Source of the DNA: an uncultured Myxococcales bacterium
GTDB lineage: Bacteria; Myxococcota; UBA727; VGSZ01
Direction: 5' to 3'
Length of the DNA stretch: 6,064 nucleotides
NCBI GenBank assembly: GCA_903952805.1
Contig: CAJBHN010000211.1
Span: forward strand, 1 to 6,064
A program made the translations under genes and the position numbers. Numbering within the stretch: the stretch's first letter is position 1; every line of letters begins with the position of its first letter. A model generated the notes under the pieces. The model was not told the DNA's origin. It did not search any database and saw only the letters and a program-made list of their open reading frames with translations. This document shows, in pieces, positions 1 through 5,933 of the stretch.

Positions 1-139
1 CCCCGAGGATCTCGACGCGCTTGATGGAGTCGATGCCGAGGTCGCTCTCCAGGTGCATCGAGTCGTCCAGCGCGCTGGTCGGGTAGCCGGTCTTGTCGGC
101 GACGACGGCGTAGAGGGCGGCGCGGGCGTCGACGGCGGG
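1..139 (-). other. PfaA acyl carrier protein domain 2, cut by window edge
   Basis: Residues 1239-1284 repeat the first part of ACP1 exactly at the protein level, from GPAVDARAALYAVVADKTGY through to VEILG. Ser1276 is the predicted phosphopantetheine site, 97 residues after Ser1179. The window ends in the middle of the domain. Tandem ACPs are the hallmark of PfaA, and the total number cannot be counted from here. Confidence 0.9.
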
Positions 140-143
140 GCCG
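1..143 (-). repeat. ACP-coding direct repeat, copy 2 (291-bp period)
   Basis: This is the partner of the copy at 292-434, identical at 142 of 143 positions including synonymous sites. It is cut by the window edge. The near-identity of the DNA, and not only of the protein, points to recent duplication or gene conversion between ACP units. Confidence 0.95.
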
Positions 144-3100
144 ACGACAACGGACGCGACAGTGGCAGCAGGAGCGCCGACCACCGGGCCCGTGACGCTT
201 GCCAGGGCGGCGGCGATTTCGCCGAGGGTGGCGAGCTGGGCCAGCTTGAGGGCGTCGAGGGACTTGGCGGCGGGGACCTGGTCCTTCAACGCCCCGAGGA
301 TCTCGACGCGCTTGATGGAGTCGATGCCGAGGTCGCTCTCCAGGTGCATCGAGTCGTCCAGCGCGCTGGTCGGGTAGCCGGTCTTGTCGGCGACGACGGC
401 GTAGAGGGCGGCGCGAGCGTCGACGGCGGGGCCGGCGACGACGGGGGCGACGACGACGGGGGCGACGACGACGGGGGCGACGACGACGGCAGCCTTCGGG
501 GCCACGGCCTTGGGGGCTGTGACAACGGGCGCGGTCACCATGGGGGCTGCGACGGGCGCGGCGCGCACGGGGGCTGCGATGGGGGCAGCCACGGGCGCGG
601 CGACGGCGGGCAGCGCGACAGCGGGGGCTATGGGCAGGGCCGCGCGGCCGCTCAGGGCCTGCACCAGGGCGTTCGAGGTGGACTCGAAGGCGCCGAGATA
701 GGCGGTGTGGGCGTCAGACAAGGCCTTCTGAAAGGCCAGGTGGGCGTCCATGGTTTGCTGTTGGCCCTCGGAGAAGACCTGCAACCAGCCCGCCGAGGGG
801 CTGGAAATCGCGCCATGTGGCACGGTTTGGTCGGGCGCCGAAATCGCGCCATGTGGCACGGTTTGTCCTGTTTGTCCGGTTTGTCCGGTGCCGGCGACGG
901 CTTGGGGCGCTGGTGGGGGAGCGGAGCGGCTGGTCATGGCTGATACCGGTGCTGCCACGGGCAGCGGCGAGGAAGCGTGCACCACAGCTGTGACCGGAGG
1001 CGACGCCGTCATGGCGGGGGCGACGGCTCGGGTGCTGATGGTCACGGGGGCTGGAGCTGGACGGGGAGGGCGGCCAACGTTGGCGCCGCTGATCATGACC
1101 GCCGTCTTGGACGGGGCCACGGGCTTGGGCAGGGGGCGCTGGGCGGGCAGGGCCCCGAGGTCGACCGGCACGCCAGCGGCGCACAGGCGGGCCAGGGCCG
1201 CGCAAATACCGCTGAGACCCTTGTTGGGGTCGAAGGCGATGGCGGTGGCGTCGGGGACGATGCGCGACACCAGACCCGTCAACACGGTGCCGCTGCCGAC
1301 CTCGATGAAGACGGTGGCGCCGGCCTTGGCCATCGCCCGGATTTCCTCGACGAAGCGCACCGGGGCCCGCACCTGCTCAGACAAGGCCTGGCGGATGACG
1401 TCCACGTCGTCGCTGTGGGCGGCGGCGGTGGTGTTGGCAAACACCGGCACCGACGGCGCCTGCATGGCAGTGCCACGGAGGGACTCGAGCAGGGGCTCGC
1501 AGGCGGCAGCCACCAGCGGCGAGTGAAACGCCGTCGACACGGGGAGCTTCTTGACCCGCAGCCCGGTCTTTTCGATGGCGGCGATGGCTTCGTCGACGGC
1601 GGCTTTTTCGCCGGAGATGACGGCCTGGTCGGGAGCGTTGTCGTTGGCGAGGACCACGCGACCAACAAAGGGCGCAAGCAGCGCCGCGAGGCCGCTGGTG
1701 TCGCCGACGACGGCGGCCATGGCCCCCGAGGTGGTCGACGCCGCCTTCATCAGTTCGCCACGGCGACGGGCCAGCCGCAGCAGGGCCGCCTCGTCAAACA
1801 CGCCCGCCGCGCACAGGGCGCTCAGCTCGCCAAAGGAGTGGCCGGCGGCCATGTCCATCGGCACGCCGAGGCGCTGCAACACGCGCACGGCCGCGATGCT
1901 CGAAAGGCCGAGGGCGGGCTGGGCGTTTTCGGTCTGGGTCAGGGCCTGCTGCTGGGCGGCGCGGGTGGCGTCGTCAAACGCCGTCGGCGGGTAGGCGGTG
2001 CGCACCACGTCGGGGAGCACGTCGCAGCCGCGGTCCCACACGGCGCGGGCGTCGTCGAAGGCCAGGGCCATGGCCTTGCCCATCTCGACCACCTGGCTGC
2101 CCTGACCGGGGAAGATGAAGGCGGTGGCGCCGTTGTGCTGGCCCTCGCCCCAGAAGATCGTCGGGCTGGCTTCGCCGCGGGCCACCTGCTGCAGCCGCTT
2201 CGACAGTTCGTCGATAGACGAAGCGACAAAGCTGACCCGGGCGTGGGCGCCGGCGTCGAAGAAAGCGTTTTCCCGGGCGCAAAACTCGCAGAGGTCGGTG
2301 ACGTCGCCGATGGCTGAGACCATGCCGGCGGCGCGTTCCTGCAGGGCGGCCTTCGTCGTCGCCGACAACGCCAGCACCTCGACCTCACGGCGGCCCAAAG
2401 ACGCCCCGTGCTTGCCCCCCTGGTACTCAGACAGGGTGATGTGCCAGTTGCTGCCGCCAAAGCCGAAGGAGCTCACGCCCGCCCGACGGGGGTGGTCGCT
2501 GCCGCGGAACCAGGGGCGCAGGCCGGCGTTGACGTAAAAGGGGCTGGTGACGAAGTCCGCCTGGGGGTTGGGCGTGTCGACCTTGATGGTCGGGGGCAGC
2601 ACCTTCTCGTGCAGGGCCAGGGCGGCCTTGATGAGGCCGGCGGCACCGGCGGCGCTCTTGGTGTGGCCAATCTGGCTCTTCACCGAGCCGATGGCGCAGA
2701 ACTGGCGCTGTGTCTTGGCCCAGCGGGCGTCGTCGAAGGCCAGGCGCAGGCCGCCGAGCTCGGCGACGTCGCCAGCCTTGGTGCCCGTGCCGTGGGCCTC
2801 GACGAGCTCGACGGTGGTGGCGGGGTAGCCGGCGGACTCGTAGGCGCGCACCAAAGCCTTGGCCTGGCCCTCGCTGACGGGGGCGTAGACGCTCTTGGAG
2901 CGGCCGTCGGACGACGTGCCGATGCCCGAGATGAGGGCGTAGATGGTGTTGCCGTCGCGCTCGGCGTCGCTCAAGCGCTTGAGGGCCAGCATGCCGAGGC
3001 CTTCACCCAGCAACGTGCCGTCGGCCTTGGCGTCGAAGGGGCGGCACTCACCTGAAGCCGACAACGCCGGGGTCTTGGTGAAGCACATGTACATGAAGAT

Positions 3101-3853
3101 GTCGTTCAAGGTGTCGACGCCGCCGGTGAGCACGACGTCGGCGCGGCCAAGCAGCAGCTCGTCGACGCCCATGGACACCGCCGCGAAGGAGCTGGCGCAA
3201 GCAGCGTCGGTGACGGCGTTGCTGCCGCCGAGGTCGAGGCGGTTGGCGATGCGGCCAGCGACGACGTTGCCGAGGAGACCGGGGAAGCTGGCCTCGCTCC
3301 AGGGGGTGAAGCATTTGGCGATTTCGTCGGCGGCCTTCTTGGCGGCGACGTCGTCGATGCCGGCGGCGCGCATGCCCGCGATCCACTGGGGCCAGGCCAG
3401 GCGGCTGGCCATCTGGCCAAAGAGTTCCTGCCCCGAGGTGACGCCGAGGATGCAGCTGACGCGGGAACGGTCGGCCTGGTCGACGGGGCCGCCGAAGCAT
3501 TCTTCCAGCGCCACGCGGGCCACCATCAGGCTCAGCAGCTGGGCGGTGTCGGTCGAGGGCAGCAGCGACGGCGGGATGCCCTCCTTGAGGGTCTCAAACG
3601 GCACCTTGGGCAAAAAGGCCCCGCGGCGGGCGTAGGTCTTGTCGACAGCACTCGCGGGACGCTTCATGGCGTCCTCGGCGAAGTAGTCCTCGACCGACCA
3701 GTGGCTGTCGGGAATGTCGGTGACCAGGTCGGTGCCACGCAGGATGTTGTTCCAGAACGCAGCGACGTCGACGGAGCCCGGAAAGAGTCCGCCAAGGCCG
3801 ACGATGGCAATCTGCTCGGGCTGCTTGGGCTGGGACTTCTTCGTGCTGGTCAT
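1..3853 (-). CDS. pfaA: PfaA-type PUFA synthase / polyketide synthase, KS-AT-ACP(n), 3' end outside window
   Basis: This is the large multifunctional subunit of a Pfa-type PUFA synthase, which builds long-chain polyunsaturated acyl chains from malonyl-CoA on tandem carrier domains. The frame from ATG at 3853 stays open to the left edge, giving 1284 codons and no stop, so the gene is partial. Domains seen: ketosynthase at about residues 13-475 (Cys219 in DAACASS, His354 in EAHGTGT, His397 in GHTKSAAG), acyltransferase at 577-872 (FPGQGSQ, Ser673 in GHSFGE, AFHS at 775-778), an Ala/Pro/Val linker at about 905-1141, ACP1 at 1142-1218 (Ser1179 in LGIDSIKR) and the start of ACP2 (Ser1276). The DAACASS motif and the block around TPWSEASFPGLLGN before it are typical of PfaA and not of ordinary modular PKS. 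The start is supported by GAGGTG five bases upstream. The gene follows pfaD by 102 bp on the same strand, probably as one operon. Ketoreductase and dehydratase parts would lie beyond the left edge. A Pfa-like synthase for another lipid is possible. Confidence 0.93.
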   Translation of the reverse strand, partial: MTSTKKSQPKQPEQIAIVGLGGLFPGSVDVAAFWNNILRGTDLVTDIPDSHWSVEDYFAEDAMKRPASAVDKTYARRGAFLPKVPFETLKEGIPPSLLPSTDTAQLLSLMVARVALEECFGGPVDQADRSRVSCILGVTSGQELFGQMASRLAWPQWIAGMRAAGIDDVAAKKAADEIAKCFTPWSEASFPGLLGNVVAGRIANRLDLGGSNAVTDAACASSFAAVSMGVDELLLGRADVVLTGGVDTLNDIFMYMCFTKTPALSASGECRPFDAKADGTLLGEGLGMLALKRLSDAERDGNTIYALISGIGTSSDGRSKSVYAPVSEGQAKALVRAYESAGYPATTVELVEAHGTGTKAGDVAELGGLRLAFDDARWAKTQRQFCAIGSVKSQIGHTKSAAGAAGLIKAALALHEKVLPPTIKVDTPNPQADFVTSPFYVNAGLRPWFRGSDHPRRAGVSSFGFGGSNWHITLSEYQGGKHGASLGRREVEVLALSATTKAALQERAAGMVSAIGDVTDLCEFCARENAFFDAGAHARVSFVASSIDELSKRLQQVARGEASPTIFWGEGQHNGATAFIFPGQGSQVVEMGKAMALAFDDARAVWDRGCDVLPDVVRTAYPPTAFDDATRAAQQQALTQTENAQPALGLSSIAAVRVLQRLGVPMDMAAGHSFGELSALCAAGVFDEAALLRLARRRGELMKAASTTSGAMAAVVGDTSGLAALLAPFVGRVVLANDNAPDQAVISGEKAAVDEAIAAIEKTGLRVKKLPVSTAFHSPLVAAACEPLLESLRGTAMQAPSVPVFANTTAAAHSDDVDVIRQALSEQVRAPVRFVEEIRAMAKAGATVFIEVGSGTVLTGLVSRIVPDATAIAFDPNKGLSGICAALARLCAAGVPVDLGALPAQRPLPKPVAPSKTAVMISGANVGRPPRPAPAPVTISTRAVAPAMTASPPVTAVVHASSPLPVAAPVSAMTSRSAPPPAPQAVAGTGQTGQTGQTVPHGAISAPDQTVPHGAISSPSAGWLQVFSEGQQQTMDAHLAFQKALSDAHTAYLGAFESTSNALVQALSGRAALPIAPAVALPAVAAPVAAPIAAPVRAAPVAAPMVTAPVVTAPKAVAPKAAVVVAPVVVAPVVVAPVVAGPAVDARAALYAVVADKTGYPTSALDDSMHLESDLGIDSIKRVEILGALKDQVPAAKSLDALKLAQLATLGEIAAALASVTGPVVGAPAATVASVVVGPAVDARAALYAVVADKTGYPTSALDDSMHLESDLGIDSIKRVEILG
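200..430 (-). other. PfaA acyl carrier protein domain 1
   Basis: Residues about 1142-1218 of PfaA are an acyl carrier domain. Ser1179 in SDLGIDSIKRVEIL is the predicted phosphopantetheine attachment site, and LGIDSIKR is the form typical of PUFA synthase ACPs. The domain continues through KDQVPAAKSLDALKLAQLATLGEI, the expected helices III and IV. It needs activation by a phosphopantetheinyl transferase, none of which is encoded in this window. Confidence 0.92.
292..434 (-). repeat. ACP-coding direct repeat, copy 1 (291-bp period)
   Basis: This stretch matches positions 1-143 with a single difference (A at 416 against G at 125). The period is 291 bp, exactly 97 codons. Similarity breaks down at 144 against 435, where the linkers differ. 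The match runs to the left edge, so the true repeat is longer. Confidence 0.95.
443..487 (-). repeat. Three 15-bp tandem units coding VVVAP
   Basis: Three identical 15-bp units (gggggcgacgacgac on the plus strand) lie at 443-457, 458-472 and 473-487. In the PfaA frame they code for repeated Val-Val-Val-Ala-Pro just before ACP1. This is a microrepeat in a flexible linker, and copy number may vary between strains. Confidence 0.9.
804..865 (-). repeat. Two 26-bp direct repeats inside pfaA linker
   Basis: Identical 26-bp copies lie at 804-829 and 840-865, with a 36-bp period, so they stay in frame. Each codes for QTVPHGAIS with a shared start and end. Both copies use the codon CAT for His, while every other His codon in the visible part of pfaA is CAC. 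The segment looks inserted or amplified relative to its surroundings. Confidence 0.9.
862..890 (-). repeat. Three 9-bp tandem units coding GQT
   Basis: Directly beside the 26-bp repeats, a 9-bp motif of the form tttgtccgg (plus strand) occurs three times, the first copy with one change. In frame it codes Gly-Gln-Thr three times (about residues 988-997), using GGA and CAA codons that are uncommon in the rest of the gene. Confidence 0.85.
1238..2125 (-). other. PfaA malonyl-CoA acyltransferase domain
   Basis: Residues about 577-872 of PfaA form an acyltransferase that loads malonyl-CoA onto the ACPs. Visible motifs are FIFPGQGSQ (579-587), TQTENAQPAL (639-648), the nucleophile Ser673 in GHSFGELSAL, and STAFHSPL (773-780), whose His777 is the expected catalytic histidine. 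The Phe in AFHS is the signature usually linked to malonyl and not methylmalonyl preference. That fits a straight-chain fatty acid product; the specificity is inferred from family knowledge. Confidence 0.9.
2429..3817 (-). other. PfaA ketosynthase domain
   Basis: Residues about 13-475 of PfaA form a beta-ketoacyl synthase, the decarboxylative condensing enzyme. It opens with IAIVGLGGLFPGS. The catalytic triad is complete: Cys219 in TDAACASS, His354 in VEAHGTGT and His397 in IGHTKSAAGAAG. The end is marked by SSFGFGGSNWH. An insertion-like segment at about residues 160-192, rich in Ala/Lys and ending in TPWSEASFPG, matches what I know of PfaA ketosynthases. With all three catalytic residues present it should be an active condensing domain and not a chain-length-factor-like copy. 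Confidence 0.93.
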
Positions 3854-3858
3854 CTGGA

Positions 3859-3864
3859 CACCTC
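3859..3864 (-). promoter_or_regulatory. Ribosome binding site of pfaA
   Basis: Reading the minus strand, GAGGTG lies five bases before the ATG at 3853. This is a good match to the anti-Shine-Dalgarno sequence and fixes the pfaA start. Confidence 0.8.
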
Positions 3865-3881
3865 GCCAATCAGACAATTCT

Positions 3882-3949
3882 CAAACCACAAAACTGACAA
3901 AACCAAGAAACCGTCAGAATCAAGAAACTGACAGAATCAAGAAACCGTC
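3882..3949. repeat. Four 17-bp tandem repeats in the pfaD-pfaA spacer
   Basis: Units lie at 3882-3898, 3899-3915, 3916-3932 and 3933-3949. The last two read agaatcaagaaactgac and agaatcaagaaaccgtc on the plus strand. The ends alternate ctgac, ccgtc, ctgac, ccgtc, so there is a 34-bp higher-order period. The period is not a multiple of three and the array begins just downstream of the pfaD stop. It is A+T-richer than its surroundings. No terminator-like hairpin is evident. Its role is unknown. Confidence 0.9.
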
Positions 3950-3955
3950 GCGTCG

Positions 3956-5581
3956 TCAGAGCGACATGGGCCGGGGGCGGCAGACAAACGCCGCGTCTGG
4001 CACCGGCGCCCCCATCGAGCGCAGCTGCTGGGCCCGGGTGACGACGGCGGCCCCCTCCATCAGGTTCCAGCCAATCTGGGCGACGGTGCGGGCGGCCACG
4101 GGCTCCAGGAAGGTCCCAGCGACCCAGGTGTTGAAGCTGCCCATCGCGGGGCCGCACCAAATCTGGAAGTCGAGGGCGCGGCTGTCGTCGCCGGCGATGG
4201 CCCATTTGCTGGCCTGGCCGAGGTAGCTGCGAAACACGAGGGCCATCTTGTGGCGGGGGTCGTTCGCGGCTTTCTCCAGCTGGCTGGGGTCCCGCTTCTC
4301 GAAGAAGGCGCGGGTGCTTTCCCAGGCGGCCTCCACCGTCGTGCGCAGCACTTCTTTTTCGATGCGCGCCTTCTCGGCCGCGGGGATGGTCTCCAGCGAC
4401 TGGGACGTCTTGTAGACCTCGTAGAGTTTGTGGGCCCGATTGGCGAACATCGAGCCCTTCTTGAGCACCTGCACCTTGACGCCCATCTCGAACATGTCGG
4501 CGGCGGGGGCCATCGTGACGTCGCCGAGGCGCACGCCGCCGAGCAGTTCGCGACCCTTGGGGGACAGGCCGCTCTCGACGGCGCTTTGGTTGACGCTGCC
4601 GGTCAGCACATACGCCGCTCCCATCGCAAACGCCGCCGCGACGGCGTCGGGGGTGCCCAGGCCGCCGGCAGCGCCGACGCGGATGGGCTCGCCGGTGAGG
4701 GCCGCGAGGTCGTGGCGCGCCGACAGCTCGAGGGCCAGCTGCTTGACGGCGGGGAACACGCAGGGCAGCGCCTGGTTGTCGGTGTGGCCGCCGCTGTCGG
4801 CTTCGACGGTGATGTCGCTGGCGACGCTGATGCGGGCCGCGAGGCGGGCTTCGTCGGCGCTCAGGTGGCCGGCGGCGACGAGGTCGTCGAGCATCGCCTG
4901 TGGCATCGGCTTCAAGAAATGGCCGGCCGTCTCGGTGCGCGAAATCTTGGCGAACACGCGGTTCTGCCGACAGATGCGGCCAGAGCGCTCGGTGAGGCCG
5001 GAGGCGGCGTAGCGGACCACCATCGGCGTCAGGTCCATGTACGCCGACGCCGACACGCGGGTGACGCCGCGGCGCAGGTACAGGGCCACGATGTCCATTT
5101 CGAGGTCGGGCTCGTGGGGCGAGTGGATCAAGTTGATCCCCCACGAGGTCGGATTCGGCGTGCCGAGCAGCGCCGCCTCGATGGTGTCGATGGCGGCCTC
5201 GACGCGGGCGGGGGGCAGGCCGGCGGCGCCGAAGAAGCCCAGGAAGCCTGCACGGTGGGCGGCGACCACCATCTCGGCGGTGGCGATGCCATTGGCCATT
5301 TCGCCCACGACGTAGGGGAAGCGGCAGCCGTGGACTTCGGTGAAGGAGCGACAGCCCAGATGCTCGGGCCACAGGCCGGGCAGGCTGCCGATGACGCGGG
5401 CGCCGTCGTCGCCGACAACGAGGCTGCCGCCAAAGCCGACGCCGACGCCGCCGTCGCTGCTTTCGACGACGACACAGGACTCGCGGCAGCGACGGGCTGC
5501 CTCGGTCAGGGCGTTTTGGGAAAAGCGGGCGGCTTCATCGGCGGGCTTGAAGCGGAGGGTCTGCGCTGCGGCGGCGGCCAT
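3956..5581 (-). CDS. pfaD: PfaD, trans-acting enoyl reductase of PUFA synthase
   Basis: PfaD is a free-standing FMN-dependent enoyl reductase related to nitronate monooxygenase (2-nitropropane dioxygenase) proteins. It reduces enoyl intermediates on the PUFA synthase ACPs, probably in the cytoplasm. The protein has 541 residues, close to the usual PfaD length. Visible features are MANGIA (95-100), the PfaD motif EADSGGHTDN (260-269), and the flavin phosphate-binding region from GAAGGLGTPDA to LTGSVNQ (303-332). A C-terminal part contains FQIWCGPAMGSFNTW (472-486), which separates PfaD from plain nitronate monooxygenases. I chose ATG at 5581 because GGAG lies five bases upstream. A TTG at 5632 in the same frame would add 17 residues but has no clear ribosome binding site. 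The gene is intact, ends in TGA, and precedes pfaA by 102 bp on the same strand. Having pfaD first resembles myxobacterial PUFA clusters. Confidence 0.95.
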   Translation of the reverse strand: MAAAAAQTLRFKPADEAARFSQNALTEAARRCRESCVVVESSDGGVGVGFGGSLVVGDDGARVIGSLPGLWPEHLGCRSFTEVHGCRFPYVVGEMANGIATAEMVVAAHRAGFLGFFGAAGLPPARVEAAIDTIEAALLGTPNPTSWGINLIHSPHEPDLEMDIVALYLRRGVTRVSASAYMDLTPMVVRYAASGLTERSGRICRQNRVFAKISRTETAGHFLKPMPQAMLDDLVAAGHLSADEARLAARISVASDITVEADSGGHTDNQALPCVFPAVKQLALELSARHDLAALTGEPIRVGAAGGLGTPDAVAAAFAMGAAYVLTGSVNQSAVESGLSPKGRELLGGVRLGDVTMAPAADMFEMGVKVQVLKKGSMFANRAHKLYEVYKTSQSLETIPAAEKARIEKEVLRTTVEAAWESTRAFFEKRDPSQLEKAANDPRHKMALVFRSYLGQASKWAIAGDDSRALDFQIWCGPAMGSFNTWVAGTFLEPVAARTVAQIGWNLMEGAAVVTRAQQLRSMGAPVPDAAFVCRPRPMSL

Positions 5582-5586
5582 CGATG

Positions 5587-5590
5587 CTCC
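5587..5590 (-). promoter_or_regulatory. Ribosome binding site of pfaD (decides start)
   Basis: On the minus strand GGAG precedes the ATG at 5581 with a five-base gap (GGAGCATCGATG). The competing TTG at 5632 has only a weak purine context upstream, so the ATG is preferred. Confidence 0.7.
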
Positions 5591-5639
5591 GGGGCGCCCA
5601 GGGGGATCAGCGATCTGACCACCGCGTTGCAATGCGCCA

Positions 5640-5845
5640 AAAGTCGTTCACCAGAAACTGAAGAAACTGAACGAGTGCCAGTCCGCCCATGGGTATTGGA
5701 CGGCTCACCGGTCCGCAACCTGTGATCCAACGCCGCGCTGCGTCGAGGTCAAACGCGTCCGGAAGCCATGACAGAGCGATGACAGAGCATGGCGCCGCAC
5801 GCGGCTCAGGGTCGCCGACGCGAAAGTCGTTCAGTCGAGACTGAA
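5640..5845. repeat. Imperfect 23-bp direct repeat pair upstream of pfaD
   Basis: Positions 5640-5662 and 5823-5845 match at 19 of 23 bases. They share aaagtcgttca exactly and then a similar half ending in actgaa. The right-hand copy ends in the 16-bp palindrome. Two copies in the leader of an operon could be binding sites for one regulator; this is inference only. Confidence 0.6.
5830..5845. promoter_or_regulatory. 16-bp palindrome, possible operator
   Basis: TTCAGTC and GACTGAA form perfect 7-bp inverted arms around a two-base centre. The site lies about 250 bp upstream of the pfaD start and next to the only A+T-rich patch in the region. It would suit a dimeric repressor or activator, but nothing in the window names one. 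Confidence 0.4.
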
Positions 5846-5880
5846 TCATCTGCAATATCAATGATATAGTGCCGTATTCC
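5846..5880 (-). promoter_or_regulatory. A+T-rich patch, weak promoter candidate
   Basis: This is the most A+T-rich stretch upstream of pfaD. On the minus strand it contains TATCAT (5866 to 5861), a five-of-six match to a -10 box, but no convincing -35 box at normal spacing. If it were used, the pfaD leader would be about 270 bases long and would carry the palindrome near its start. Confidence 0.2.
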
Positions 5881-5884
5881 GGCT

Positions 5885-5910
5885 CCCCCTCGCCCTTCAG
5901 GGAGAGGGGG
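5885..5910. repeat. G+C-rich hairpin, REP-like
   Basis: The arms pair over 11 positions with one mismatch (5892 against 5903) around a TTCA loop. A second inverted repeat follows at once: gggggtgaggtc at 5914-5925 pairs perfectly with gacctcaccccc at 5936-5947. No run of T follows the hairpin on either strand, so an ordinary intrinsic terminator is unlikely. Similar hairpins are common intergenic repeats in high-G+C genomes. Confidence 0.7.
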
Positions 5911-5933
5911 TTGGGGGGTGAGGTCGCCGGGCA

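Larger units (their letters stand above)
431..1141 (-). other. PfaA Ala/Pro/Val-rich linker with a helical island
   Basis: Residues about 905-1141 join the acyltransferase to the ACP array. Most of the stretch is low-complexity Ala/Pro/Val, probably flexible and exposed. One island at about residues 1020-1068 (from AGWLQVFSEGQQQ) looks like amphipathic helix and resembles the short helical element found before the ACPs in other PfaA proteins. Two kinds of internal repeat sit in the linker: GQT and VPHGAIS repeats near residues 988-1017, and three VVVAP units just before ACP1. No catalytic motif is seen. Confidence 0.75.

Noticed and set aside
53..943. Plus-strand open frame with Gly/Asp-rich repeats that could look like a repeat protein
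   Set aside because: It is the complement of the ACP and linker-coding DNA of pfaA. The GDD repeats are the reverse of the VVVAP-coding units.
977..2317. Long plus-strand open frame of 446 codons
   Set aside because: It lies antisense to the KS/AT-coding part of pfaA, is Gly/His/Arg-rich with no domain, and arises from the strong third-position G/C bias of the real gene.
1..3853. Frameshift or pseudogene in pfaA, because no complete open frame ends in the window
   Set aside because: Reading codon by codon from 3853 gives 1284 continuous sense codons with every KS, AT and ACP motif intact. The gene simply extends past the left edge.
3870..5372. Minus-strand open frame of 500 codons overlapping pfaD in another frame
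   Set aside because: It is Arg/Pro-rich shadow translation. The overlapping frame contains all the PfaD motifs.
4250..5725. Long plus-strand open frame of 491 codons
   Set aside because: It is antisense to pfaD, has low-complexity Gly/Ala/Asp/Val composition and shows no recognisable motif. PfaD on the other strand is unambiguous.
5607..5861. Minus-strand small open frame of 84 codons ending 25 bp before pfaD
   Set aside because: It starts at TTG (or an ATG four codons later) without a clear ribosome binding site, has mixed third-position use unlike pfaD and pfaA, contains the palindrome and direct repeats, and resembles no known protein. A small leader peptide cannot be fully excluded.
5885..5910. 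Intrinsic transcription terminator
   Set aside because: The hairpin is strong, but neither strand has a T run after it, and it lies upstream of the operon and not after a gene end visible here.
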